A DNA stretch of 64,000 nucleotides, from assembly GCA_950295325.1 (NCBI GenBank), contig OX485805.1, forward strand, positions 24,663,501 through 24,727,500. Reading direction: 5' to 3'. The position numbers and the translations under genes are program-made. Below are positions 1 to 14,200 of this stretch, in pieces. Source of the stretch: Polytrichum commune. Taxonomy: Eukaryota; Streptophyta; Polytrichopsida; Polytrichales; Polytrichaceae. Every line of letters starts with the position of its first letter. The stretch's first letter is position 1. The notes beneath the pieces were generated by a model, which saw nothing but the letters and a program-made list of their open reading frames with translations, was not told the origin of the DNA and ran no database searches.

Positions 1-540
1 CAAGCTTAGATACTTGCACGACATTGCATATAACCCACTTAAGTTACATGGGTCTTATGTGGCTCATTTTCTTAATCGGACCCCTAGATTTGATCGGTAT
101 GTGCTTCGGTGAGGATCAAAAAGTAAATATCATAAAGACATATGTCTGAAAGAGTTCGACCCATTACGTCTTCAAGTATTACTAACTACTCTACATTGAA
201 TATAGTGAACACAATTGGCAGGACCGACATATGTATCGAGAAAAGATATCAACAAACATGCACTTCCGATAATCATAACTAAATAAAGGGAAACCCGTTT
301 CTCAATCTGGTTTTTGCAGATGTTTCATCGTAGCTTGGCTAATGCAGTTGGGGCGAGCCCACCCGTACACTGATTCCTTGCAGGCAAGGGTTTAGACATC
401 ACCAACAAAGTATGAGTGTATGAGTTGGCTCACCCAAATCGGCTAATACAACACACATTTCATGGTGTACCTCTAATCGGTAGAAGTTGGAGAACATGAA
501 AAACGAACCAAGTAACACCCACATACGTTAGAGCTCTGCA
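1..540 (+). repeat. Interspersed repeat R1, copy a
   Basis: Runs of this segment recur in the same order at about 58380-58722. Shared blocks include the 'atttgat(c/t)ggtatgtg' start, 'taactactctac', 'aatcataactaaat' and the end block 'agaagttggagaacatgaa'. A weaker fragment lies at about 47322-47470. No long ORF or terminal repeat marks its ends, and the left end runs off the window. It is probably a degenerate transposon piece; the class is unknown. Confidence 0.6.
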
Positions 541-2848
<2,308 letters not shown>

Positions 2849-3381
2849 TTTGTGGTATTTAGTGTCACATACACTATTTGCGAAGGACTTAAACTAGATG
2901 CCTAGAGGTATCAAAGTGTCATGCCCACTAATTGTCAATATGATTTCATCTGTCAACATAAGTAACTTCTTCAAGTAAAGAAACATCTTCATCATTGGAC
3001 ATTTAGAGTAGCACATTGGAATACGTTAGATGACAGTCTTGAGTTTAATTATGCAAGGGGAAGATATTTTTGAGCTTACGAATGGCAAGTGTCATGTGTT
3101 TACATTTTAGTATGCAAGAGGAAGATATTCTTAAGCATACTAATGGCAAGTGTCATTTGTGTTCACTTTAGTCAACTTGTAGACCATTGTGGAACATAGA
3201 CATCCACCTCATAACACTATTGAACACACTCATGCCAAGATATTAATAAGCGCACTCGAACGCCAAGTGCCATGAGATGACACTCACGGTGAAGTTGTTA
3301 ATCATCAATGTAACCTAACATACGCTTCAAAATAGGATTTAAGTGACACTATTACGCATGTGACACTAAATACCATAAATG
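2849..3381. mobile_element. MITE with TTTAGTGTCACAT inverted ends, copy 1
   Basis: The left end 'tggtatttagtgtcacat' is mirrored at the right end by 'atgtgacactaaatacca', giving terminal inverted repeats of about 18-20 bp. The inside contains a roughly 60-bp direct repeat of the 'tatgcaag(a/g)ggaagatatt' block near 3050 and 3110. A diverged copy with the same internal order lies at 6909-7455. There is no coding capacity, so this is a non-autonomous DNA element. A TA or TAT target duplication is possible, but the inverted repeat runs into it. Confidence 0.75.
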
Positions 3382-4079
3382 GTGTGCTCACATTGTATGT
3401 TGTGCAAAGATCAATAAGGAAGATGGGTCTTAAATGGAACTTTTAAAGTGATTGCAATGATTGTCCCAATTATCTTAGTGCGTGGTACTATTTGGAGTTA
3501 CTAACAAACGTTCAATAGGTTGTTCGGGCTACACTAACTATCCCAATTAAGGTAGGTATATAGAAAACGGTGAAAAAAGTTGATTCGGCTAGAAAGAGTA
3601 GCTTGAAATTTGTGTGTTATTTTTCAAAGATGGAGTAGAGGAATTGATGAGAAAGGCAAGTTGTTTCATAACTTTATTCCATGTAAATAATTGGTTATAT
3701 TTTCCCAAAGAGGCAAGTAAGTCAAAGTCCCTATTTGTACACTAGAGTCTCCCTATTTGAGCATCAAAATATCCTATTCTGCATACAAATGCACACAAAA
3801 TGGTTAAGTCAATGACACCCAAAAGAGATCGCAAGTGGTGTGAAACAACACTCATCCTGCCGATCATTGCATCCCACCTATCATTGCATTTTTTTTCTTC
3901 GGGCCAACACTTCTACAATTAGCCATTTTGGGCCCACACAATAATCATTCTATCCTTAGTTTAGTGCTAATCATGAGCAAGACATTATTGCATTGTGTAG
4001 CTCACTTCTCCTAGGACATGTAACAAATGATTAGCACAAGGTGGTTAGCGAATCCAAACTAAGGCCTTAGCCACTTTCC

Positions 4080-4345
4080 TTCATAATTTTGGAGCTCATA
4101 TGAACATCTTATTCATTATCAAAGTGAAAATTCTTATGCTCATTAAATGGTCATGTCAGTTGCCCTCGATTGTGTTTATAATGACTATTGAGCTAAAAAT
4201 TGTCATCATGTTTTGCACATTGCATCCAATCTTTTTTTTAACACATGTTTTTTTGATATCCGTTCTTGGAGCCACACCAAACCACGTATCACTCAAATGT
4301 AGGTATCTTAATTAGAAGAGTGAACGAATAAGGTTGTGTACCTTA
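4080..4345. repeat. Interspersed repeat RX fragment
   Basis: Blocks such as 'gactattgagc', 'gccacaccaaaccac' and 'cactcaaatgtaggtatct' recur with divergence near 5500-5720, 28610-28830, 32270-32480 and 57170-57770. This marks a multi-copy family in the window. Copy ends cannot be drawn exactly and there is no coding capacity. Confidence 0.45.
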
Positions 4346-4367
4346 CTGACATACAAACGGCAAATAG

Positions 4368-5345
4368 TTGTGGACATATAAGGTATGTTCCCTTATTGTA
4401 AACTCCATGTATACCAAAGTATGTGCAAACACATATGGTGAAGTCACGTCCGACATCAATGTTAAACAAGTGTGCTCCCTTTCTCCTACACTATTTAGCC
4501 TCTACATTGATGAACTTGGGACATATTTGGACGAGATTGACGGGGATTCGTTGTGTTTGTTCATAGAGGGTGGACTCTTCATATCACGTACGAACAAATG
4601 TGAGTGTAAAAAGGGGTATTATTTTAGGCATAGTATACATAAGGAGGAGGTATTAATTTTCTCTAGTGTGTGCATATTAAAAGGTTATTAAGAATTTCAA
4701 AGTAAAGGTAGATGTACAGAAGGGGATCCAACAATTTAGAGAAATGATTGACGATAGATGTGTTAGTTTCATCTAATTTAAGTTTTTATCCATTGTTGTC
4801 ATATGGTAATAGTCCCCAATGAGTGCCTTGTCCTTTATTGTTAGGGTTTGCATTTGGGTTCCAGGTGTAAACAAACTGGACGGTCTTGGAGCGCTCATTG
4901 GCTCCCTTGAGTTTTGCTCTATGGATTGTGGTTGTTAGTGTGGTCTTGTCTTTGTTTGTTTGATGCAATCGTTGAAAAAATGTTCAATGACTTTCTCATT
5001 GGAAAGTGAAAGTGGAATGTATATGTAATAAATGCTCATTTATTTTATGATCTACATTTTTTATATTTAGTGTAGGCATTTATCATTTGAAATTGAAAAG
5101 CTTAGCATAAATTCATGAGTCCATTATGTAGCCTACTCTTAGTAAGTGTACATTTGATTGTCTTAATAAATTTCTTCTATATAGAGGGTTTAATTTCATA
5201 GTGACTCACCCACGACGTTTAGGTTTTCAATGAAGAGTCCACTCCCCCGGGTGCTTGTTCAACAAAGTGGTTGTCATTTTGTTTTACGCTGATGATGTTG
5301 TCTTGCTTTCTAAATCAGGTGCATGCTTATAAAAATTCCTCAACA
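4368..5345 (+). pseudogene. Decayed LINE reverse transcriptase, split by a nested element
   Basis: The left part (about 4390-4563) reads as a LINE-type reverse transcriptase palm: a degraded 'VKQxCSLSPTLFSLYIDEL' block (usual form VKQGCPLSP) and then a DEIDGDS block. The right part (5252-5330) continues in the same frame with the catalytic 'FYADDVVLLSKSG' block, after which stops appear. The 688 bp between them is a separate inserted element. Neither endonuclease nor RNase H region was seen, and stops and substitutions show the copy is dead. Non-LTR retrotransposons with this palm sequence are common in plant genomes. Confidence 0.8.
4564..5251. mobile_element. TIR DNA element inserted in the LINE, 10-bp target duplication
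   Basis: The element starts 'tagagggtggactcttcat' and ends 'atgaagagtccactccccc', giving inverted ends that share TGGACTCTTCAT. It is flanked by TGTTTGTTCA (4554-4563) and TGCTTGTTCA (5252-5261), a 9/10 direct repeat read as the target-site duplication. Length of 688 bp, no transposase ORF and a 9-10 bp duplication suggest a Mutator-like non-autonomous element. The superfamily is inferred from duplication length only. Confidence 0.75.
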
Positions 5346-5499
5346 AAGTTATAATATTGATTTATCACTATCAAAGTCATAAAGTTATTCTAGACCTACC
5401 TTACCAGCTAGGCAAGCTCCAAGTATTTATATATTATATCAAACCCCGGGAATTGTGCTTGGATTTAGATGATCCAATATTATTAGCCTCTCCTCTCCA

Positions 5500-5720
5500 T
5501 CTTCTCTCTCCTTTTAAACAAGCAATGAAATTGAAACGTTGAACCCTCCCAATTGTATTAACATCATAGAATGATGATTATATTTTGAACATTTGATCCA
5601 TCTCACCTTGACATGTGTCTTTTTGGTGCCATCCATAACTGCAAGTTGTGCCTCATACCACTCATATATAGGCGCTCAATTAAGAAGAGTGGACCTATAT
5701 AGGTCCATATACCTTTAATT
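5500..5720. repeat. Interspersed repeat RX fragment
   Basis: Shares the order 'ccctcccaatt', 'tttttggtgcca', 'cataccactcatatatagg' and 'caattaagaagagtg' with the segments at 4080-4345 and 57170-57770, with many substitutions. No ORF. Confidence 0.4.
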
Positions 5721-5854
5721 AATAGTTGGAAACATGTACTGCATAACCACCCTACAATGTCAGCCTGACCACCTTCTCAATTGATGAAGAATATCAAAAC
5801 ATCAATTTGACATGCTAAAATCATTTCCTACTTTAGTATCCAGGAAGGTCTTTG

Positions 5855-6060
5855 GGCATAATCAGTCAAGATCCTAGTATTTCCAAGTCCAACCAGTTAC
5901 ATCTTCCGGTTCTATTTATTAATTTGAGGTATTTTCCATAGATTCCTCTACAACGATGGGTAATTTCCCTGAAGAGATCTTGAACTTCAACCAGTTATAT
6001 CTCATACTCGAAAGGTTCATCCGTAACTAAGCTTACTAGCGGTCAGCTCTCCCTGTTCCA
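5855..6060 (-). repeat. Interspersed repeat RY, inverted copy
   Basis: The reverse complement of this segment matches 29085-29330 over several blocks, including 'agaggaatctatgga', 'aactggttgga(c/t)ttgga' and 'tgactgattat'. Both copies are broken by stops in all frames. The parent may once have been coding, but no domain is recognisable. Confidence 0.6.
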
Positions 6061-6908
6061 TGTCCTAGTTCACAACCTTATGTAAATGTTATGTACATTA
6101 GAGCTTGAGCAGGCCCTGGTGCAATTCAATATTATGTATGACATTATTAAAGATCGCCTGTAGCGACTGTCAGAAATAAATACCTGCGAATTTGAAGACG
6201 AGAGAAGTCCCACTAACTTATACCTATTGTTCTGAGACGGTTCGATTGGATTTGACTGGGGTACGTCATTTCCAAGAGATTTGGTATCTCTGGACGTGCA
6301 ATAAATTCTGGGACAAGACCCAATCGATTAAAAAATTCTCGTACAATTGCAATGCCAAAAGATAGAAAAATAACGGTGACAAAATGTCGATTTTTATGGC
6401 GATACTTTAGAGAGCAGGTATGATATGTGATCTTCTTAAGCGGTCATATAGGTGTGCTTAGTTTTCACAATGTGCAGGTTGTTGTATGGTTGTGGTATTG
6501 TATTACAGGAGATGTGTATTGCTCATCTATTGAGTTTGAAACCTTGGTGTTGTTATCCACGAGTGTTCTTGTCGAATGCGGAGGATGGTGTCAACTGATT
6601 CAACATGAACTTGATGACTGTGTTTTAAGAGAGCCGACATTAAATTTTAGATTAGATTAAAATAAATTATTGTTTTGATTTGTTTTGTTTCTATTTTTCC
6701 TTTTTGACTAGTTTGCCTTGGGTCATTTAGAGCATGAGATAGTTGTTGTCCTATGTAAATGGCATAAGTTAGTATGTGAGCAAAGAAGATTGAAGTTGCA
6801 TTCCACCGCAAGGGAGTTATTTTTGTAGGAGTCAAGTGCAAGTGCTGGTTGTGTTGTTAGGAATGTTGCAAACTTATTTAGCCAGTTGGACCATGTTTCT
6901 ATCTACAC
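6061..6908. other. Intergenic, no gene recognised
   Basis: No domain-bearing ORF and no paired repeat ends were found. The 77-residue ORF at 6427-6660 has no recognisable motif, splice context or paralogous copy in the window. Confidence 0.4.
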
Positions 6909-7455
6909 CATTTATGGTATTTAGTGTCACACACACTATTTGCAAACAACCTAAACTAGATGCCTACATCTATCAAAGTGTTACGCCCGCTAGTTGCCAA
7001 TATGATACTATTTGTCAACATGAGTATCTTTCTTTAAGTGAATAGTATTTACATCATGATATTTAGATACTTGAGATGATAGTTTTGTGGATTGGGATAG
7101 CACGTTAGGATACTTGAGATGGTAGTTATATGTTTTAGTATGCAAGGGGAAGATATTATTGAGCATACTAATGGCAAGTGTCATGTGGTTACATTTTAGT
7201 ATGCAAGAGGAAGATATTCTTGACCGTATTAATTGCAAGTGTCATTTGTGTACACTTTAGTCATCTTGTATATCATTGTGTAACATAAGCATACACCTGA
7301 TAACATTATTGAACATACTCATGCCAAGATGATGAGCTTCTTCGAACATCAACTATCATGAGGTGACACTAATGGTGATGTTATTGATAATTAGGGTAAC
7401 CTAGCATATGCCTCAAAACGGGTTGTCTGTCACTATTACGCATGTGACACTAAAC
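6909..7455. mobile_element. MITE with TTTAGTGTCAC inverted ends, copy 2
   Basis: Diverged copy of the element at 2849-3381 in the same orientation. It starts 'ccatttatggtatttagtgt' and ends 'catgtgacactaaa'. The two internal 'tatgcaag(g/a)ggaagatatt' blocks are again about 60 bp apart (near 7140 and 7200). The right flank outside the inverted repeat no longer matches copy 1, which supports 7454-7455 as the element end. Confidence 0.72.
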
Positions 7456-7681
7456 AATCTAGTGCTTTGATATCATGTCTGGAAAAGAGTGTTGCATAGA
7501 AAACATATGTTGTGTAAGGTTTGATGACAATGTTTGTGATTTTTGATTTTGTGTTTCATGAAAGTGGGGCAATAAGAGTAGTTTTCTTTAATCTTAACTT
7601 GTTTTCACGATAACATGTTGTTGTAGTTTCCATTTGAGGAGTGGACTAGGTGAATACCAAGGCAGACGTAAGGTTCGGTCT

Positions 7682-8184
7682 CTAGAGAGAGAATTGAATG
7701 TCAAGAGTCTCTCAAAGTTTTGGAGACTCTGCAAGTATAGGAACAGAACAATAACAACGGATTGACTTCTAGACATGAATTACTATCAACCTTTTAGGGG
7801 ACCAATTGAGCGAATTTCTCAATGTTTCGGACTCGTCGTCTGTGATTGATTGTGTACAAAACTGACCTGCACGAAGATACCTCCATGATGTTTCGCATCA
7901 AGAGTCAGTTGGCCCCAACAATTTAATTTTTCTTCAGAGAGAGTTGAATATCGAGAGCCTCTCAATCTTGAGGAGATTCTACAAGATCAAGAAAACAACA
8001 GGAACTGAGCAAATACACCGCATTGTGTTGTAGACAATTGTTGTCAAGTTTTAGGAGATCAGTTGTGCGGTTTTCTCATTTGCTTTTCGGACTTCTGTCT
8101 GCGATTGGTTGTGAACGAAACTGACCTGCAGAAACATACCTCTATGGTATTTCTCATCAGGAGTCAGTTGGCCCCAACAATCCA
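7682..8184. repeat. Tandem duplication, two units of about 250 bp
   Basis: Unit 1 (about 7682-7925) and unit 2 (about 7938-8184) share the same block order: 'gagagttgaat', 'ctctcaa', 'gaccaattg(a)', 'aaactgacctgca' and the near-identical end 'gagtcagttggccccaacaa' at 7902 and 8161 (period 259 bp). The pair begins about 70 bp beyond the stop of the minus-strand P4-ATPase, so it probably sits in its 3' UTR or just beyond. Divergence suggests the duplication is not recent. Confidence 0.8.
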
Positions 8185-8252
8185 AAGTCTCTTGAGCCAG
8201 TCGGACCGTCGCGTCTTCTTCTTGGACTTCTGATCGATAAAGGTTGAGCATT

Positions 8253-11200
8253 TTATCCATCAGTGGTAGACTCAGTGTTTACCACTGGTGGACTCTCTGT
8301 ACCTGGATCAACCTTCACCGGTCGCATCCTCTCTTCATCCAATTCCAATTCCATTTTAATCTTCTTCTCCATCTCCAGAACTTGGGAATCGTTGGGGTCT
8401 GCAAAGAAGTCAACCTCCTCTTTATAATTCTTCCTCTTCTCCCGCTCAATCTCAATGGTTTCTCCTTCAGTCATGCCAAGTAAACTTGCATTCCTTTCAG
8501 CCCGACTTGACCACGTGCGCGGAGGCACAAATTCTGGGAATATGTTGTGCTCTACTGAACCTCTTTGCCTCATATAACTGGAACGTGGGGAGATGTACTT
8601 AGGTGTGGACGCCATTGATTCATTCATGGACTGCAGAGCACTGCCGCGCTTTGAAACTCCACGGCGAGGTGTGGCACCGGGTTTCAGACGATCATGAAGA
8701 GGCGCTAAAAGAGAACCCTGCACTCACCAGAGTATGTCAAAGATGATGCAATTTACGTAATGACCAATTAACACATCTGACAATGAGCCTCCGACAAGAG
8801 GCAGTAGCCTAGCTCTGTAAACCTGGCCGGGATTTACATATGAAACTAGGGGTATGATCAAGGGTGAACATCTCTCGACCACGCCAACTTGCATTTTGGC
8901 GTCATCTCTCTGTGACAATGTGCTGAAATCCAATTCTGACCAAGGTACGCATGATCAAAACCAACTCTATGTATCAAATTCAAACAGTTGGGGGCTTCAA
9001 ATGTGTACAACGATACATATTTATCCCAGATGCATACACCGAGGCTGTTGTAGCAATCCAAATGGTTGGTATGACGTGAAATTCATGAAATTGGAAAGCT
9101 ATAATCGAAGTGCAGAATTTGCTTTTGGTAGGAATGTGAATTGTCACCCGAGGCTGAGTTCTCAGAAGCGACCCTCTTGTTCTCGGAGTGTTGCTGCTTG
9201 AAGGGCTGAGATATGTAGGCCCTCTTGTTCTTGGACTGATATTTGAAGGGCTCAGCGATGTAGACCCCCCTGCTCTTGGAGTCATGCTTAGAGGGTTGGC
9301 CATCATAGACCCTTTTTTTCTAGGAATGATGTTTGTAGGACCCAGAGGTGTAGACTCTCTCTTCTTGGGAGTGATGTTGGGTCTCGTCGGCTTGCGCCTG
9401 TTGTAAAGAGAAACACGTAGCGGTTGACTTGGCACGGATGATATGTCCAATCTTTGAAGATGTTTCGTGGCTTCACGAGTGTATTCTGCATCAGGGTCTG
9501 AAGAGAACCAAGTCTTTCTTCCAGGAAAACCTTCGTGATCGTCATCGTCATCGCTCGTAAATGAATCTCCTGGACCTATAGAATTGCACGCCGTATCTAA
9601 ACATCAGATCTAGTTTCTAAGCCACGCACCAATAGAGTAAAGAGAATGCACAGGTAAAGTTAACGACAGCGGGCTCGACACAACACATAGAAGCTGCTTT
9701 GGACCTTTCCATGCGCATATGGTGTAATTGGCGTATTAGATTACATCACAGATAAAACATAGGGTGATTGGAAGTTGTACCTCGCGAATTATCACTGTAG
9801 CCATTAATGTCATTACTTGGATAACGCTCGGAGTGTGCAGAGCTTAGTACACTTCCATCACCTCGTCCAACAATATATTCTTCATATTGATAAGGACTTG
9901 GAATGTCTATACCTGATGGGAATGCTTCAGGAGGTGAGTGCTCGTGATCATTTGCATTACAGTAGAACATCCTGTGTGCCCTGATATGTATTGCCTCTCC
10001 ATTCAGAGGATCCCCAAAACCTCCATGTGTGCATCTTTGGATACCTGATACAGATACTCAATAAAATGAAACTTGGGCATAGTACGTAGTCAGAACATGT
10101 ACCTCACTTTCTGCTGCGAAACAGGCAACACATTACCTAGGACATTTTTGATAGTAATAAAATTTCACTGGTGCTCACAAATGGCCTGCCATCTGTGTAG
10201 GAAAAAATTGGAATGAAAAAGGTTATTATGGATGACTCAAAGTACGAACTGCAACCTGGGACTCCAGAAAATACAATGAATGAAGCACAAGACAGGTCTC
10301 ATGTCCGGGTAAAACCTGTGTGTGCTGTATTGAATTCCATTTACGGTGTATTGTTGGGTAATAAAGTGAGAATAATATTGCATTTGAGATCAGATGTGAT
10401 GAGAACAACCTCTATAGATCCGTTTCTCCATATACCTTCCAAGGGTTATTCTAGGATGTCTTGGAGCTTTCTCAAAATGAAGAATAAAAAAGTGGAAGTT
10501 CACTTCTCTAGGTCGCTTGGGACCAACAGGTTGGACTGTTAACATTATGTAATCTGCACATAACATGAATGCAAAGGCCTACCTTTTGGGCTCCTGGAAT
10601 GACCCTCGTTATGCAACACAATAGATTGATGATAAGAATTTTTTGTACCTTCGATTTTGGCCGGCTTGCTACGAGTGTCAGAACCCTCCTGGGTTAGGCC
10701 TGAAGGAGAAATGTAATCGGTCCCTTTGATTGGAATAGATAAATGCTTCTCGTGTAGTGGAGCATTTGAAAGAATTAAGTTTGCAAGTGGGTATTGACGC
10801 GCCTGTGGTGTACCTGGATCCAATGACATGTATCCACTTGGACGTTGTTGAGTAATCTCCGAATGATTGTCAGAGATTTCTGCTAAAGACCGTGCAACTG
10901 CATTCGGCAACTGATCAATAATGTTATGGCTTTGTAAGTCATCTCTACGACCATCTACAGTTGGTGAGCCCAGGAGACTCGAATGCCTCCTCAATACGGA
11001 TCCACGGGACTTTGATGCCTTTGCCGGGTCCAACTTTTCTTGAGGATCAATGTGATGTAGTTTTGCATCCTGTAGAGGCAACCACCTCTGAGCAAGCAAT
11101 TGTAATTGAGACAACCTTCTGAATTTTTTATCTCTGGGATCAATTGTCGATGCACTATCAGCCCCCCCTACTGCTATCGTGATCCCGTCAAGGCCGAAGT

Positions 11201-14200
11201 TTAACTTGTATCCAGAGCTACCTGCATACCAAGAACAGGGAACCCTGTGTTATTCATACTCGACGATCTTAAATGCCGGTGACTAATGAGGGTAAAGGGG
11301 AAAACCATTTAGGAAACTGGAAGAAATATGCTACAATGTGAAGTGGCTGCCTGAAAATCATGACATGTAGAGACGTCATTAGTCTTACGAAGCAAATGAG
11401 CCTTATTCGGTCGAAGCTAAGAAAATTCAACGACAATTACATATATGGTCTTTCTTTGACAGGGACTAACTTCTGTATTCAATGACTGGAGATAGACAAC
11501 TTGCTAGTAACATCTTCCAAATGGTAGAGATTCTTACGGTGTGGTGGAGTAGGTCCCTTATGTAAAGGCAAGGGCTCCTTGCGAGAGTCAGAAAGACGAG
11601 TTACCATTTGGAACCCACTATTCCTTCGCTTCCCGCCCCGAGAGGAAGTATTCTCATGGTCAAATGCATCTAAAGTGTCATCATTCATCACCTCCCTCCA
11701 TGTCCTCTTCCGTGCCATCATCCGCTCCTTTTTCGTAGTAATATCTTCTGATGCAATATTTTCATCCGCTGGTATGATAAAATGTGGGGCAGGTATTCGT
11801 TCAACATAATCCGGCGCTCCTTCAACAAATACTCCATCACGCCACCCATGTTCCATTTCTCGTAAAAGATCAGTATCTTTTGGCATAAAATGCTGGCAAT
11901 ATATTGAGATCGCAGCATCTGGAATACAGGCTGCTATTGGGCAAATTATGAAGAGGAGCCAAAACTTTGGATCCTGGTACATATCGAGTCCTACAACGTC
12001 AAGATCTTCGGTGGTCTGCCTTTCCTTGAATAGCACTGAAAGCGCAAGGAGAAAAAGAAGTAAGGAGAACACTGCAACTAAAAGCACCAACAGCTGGAAA
12101 CTTGTGGCCGATGTGACGTGTATGACTAACTTCAAGTTCACTATGATAACTGCCAGAACGTACACCGCTGTTCCAAATGACCATATACTGCTTGTCTCAC
12201 CTCCTCCCCTGAAAGACTCTCAACTGTCAATCGTCCGCTTCTGTCCAAATACTACCAAGATTTTGAATTGGGTGCCTGTAAAACTTACTCGAGGATACAT
12301 AGGAAGGTCAATATGACAAACATAAAACAGTAAATCTTTATTCTTCGAATTCAAGCTTCTTTCTACAGCACCAAGAGATTTTCATGTTAATTATATGCAA
12401 TGTACAAGATCTGGAGAATCTATCCTTGTTTGCACCATGATGCGGATGACACTTGAGCGATGATTATAACGCATCTGCGAAGGAGAAAGTGGCCTCGTAC
12501 TACAAGAGACTTACATTGATGTATTGATGGCCAACCAAGGGAAGAAGAAGACAACCGCTGAGTGCCAAACTGCCGATAGGCCCCACCGGTACATGATCAC
12601 AAAAAAATGGAATGTCCTATCTGCTTGACTCTCCAGGTAAATCTGAGGGTTATTCTCTGCAGTGCAGTGACTAACATCTCGCTCCAGTATTGCAACTGTC
12701 ATAATAGGAAAGAAGGTCCAACATAGGTTGTAGGTGGAGAGCAGCACCTCAGAATATATGGACTGAGCTGAATACGCTGAAAAGAAAGAGTAATAAAAAT
12801 TAGCCATCACATAGACCATGGTTTTGTAGAATGTATACATTGCGAGATCATTGTTTCTCTTGTATGACCTGCAAGTAACATTCGCCTGTACATGTCACTA
12901 GTAATGCTTGAGAAGAAGGCACGAATGACATGTCAATACAACATCCCTACGCAATTTCGAAAGCAGGTAAAGAGGCCGAATTTTATTTTACCATCTTCCG
13001 TGGACAAGTAGGAGTCGTGCAAGAAAACTAAATTGAGCAATAGAGTAGTCGCTTGCAACGACTGCCGCACTGCCTTCATGGCCACTGATCCCTACTCCGA
13101 TTTGAGCTTCTTTGATCATACCCACATCGTTTGCTCCGTCACCCACAGCTGCAATAACAAAACCGGAGGACCTCACCATCCGTGTCACCTGCATCAAAAG
13201 AGTGATTATTAACAAGTCAGATATTCCTAGGATTAGTATGCATAATCCTCAACGGATTCACAAGGCCATTTTCAATGAACAAGATTAGGCGCTCAGGTAG
13301 GAGAAGATTCCTCCAACATTTATGGTAGATATTCTTCACAACATCTGTTCTCAATTCCTTTGTTTCCTAAATAAAAAATACCTGGGTTTTCTGAATCGGA
13401 GATACTCGACAGAAGAGTACAGCACGGCAATATTGACAGAGCTGTAAGAATAGCTCTTGATTTCCTTTTAGCAAGGCGACGCTCAGAGAAATACCGTCAA
13501 TAATGACGGCCATGTCTGAGGTTGACGAACCTTCTACCTCATCCAACACACACCAGTATTTTTATGTTAAAGGAGATCTGTGATAATAAGAAAACAACTT
13601 GAAATACCTTCAACCAGTAAACAGTATTACTTGGAATAAAGTTCTCACCTCCCTTAACTATGTTGTCAAAACGACGGCAAGCTTCGTCCAGCATAGCAGT
13701 CAGCAGCTGAGGGATAGCAGTCACCACTGCATCTGAGAGTAGAAAAAGATGCATAGAATCGGTGAGCAGGTTGCAGGACAAGCCGATGGATACAGCAGTC
13801 TCCATCTTATCGCCTGTGAGGACCTGTCCGATTTATGATGATTGTGCTGGATTTTCCCACGCGATTGTCCTCATATACCTATTCTAAAATACTCAGTATT
13901 CTTTTCAGGATTAGTGACAAACGACCAGCTTACAAAGTCCAAACTTTTCGTCGGAAACTTACAGCATCTGCAGTTCAAATATATATGACAGAAGATGCTA
14001 TCTACACTGCTACACCGTTCTCATGAGAGATTACACTGACACAATTACATTAAATACACGTAGGCAATTAAGGAGATCATGTTTGTAATGGAGTTCATCA
14101 CAAGAAGAAATACGTAAAGAAGCCACGGGGGCTCTGCACGCCAACACTACACAAGAACAAGATAAAATTAATCAAATTCTCATCGAAGCCATTGAAAATC

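Noticed and set aside
10545..11114. Separate gene starting at the Met in exon 19
   Set aside because: The reading frame continues upstream to an acceptor whose phase matches the flippase exon 18 donor, so it is an internal exon.
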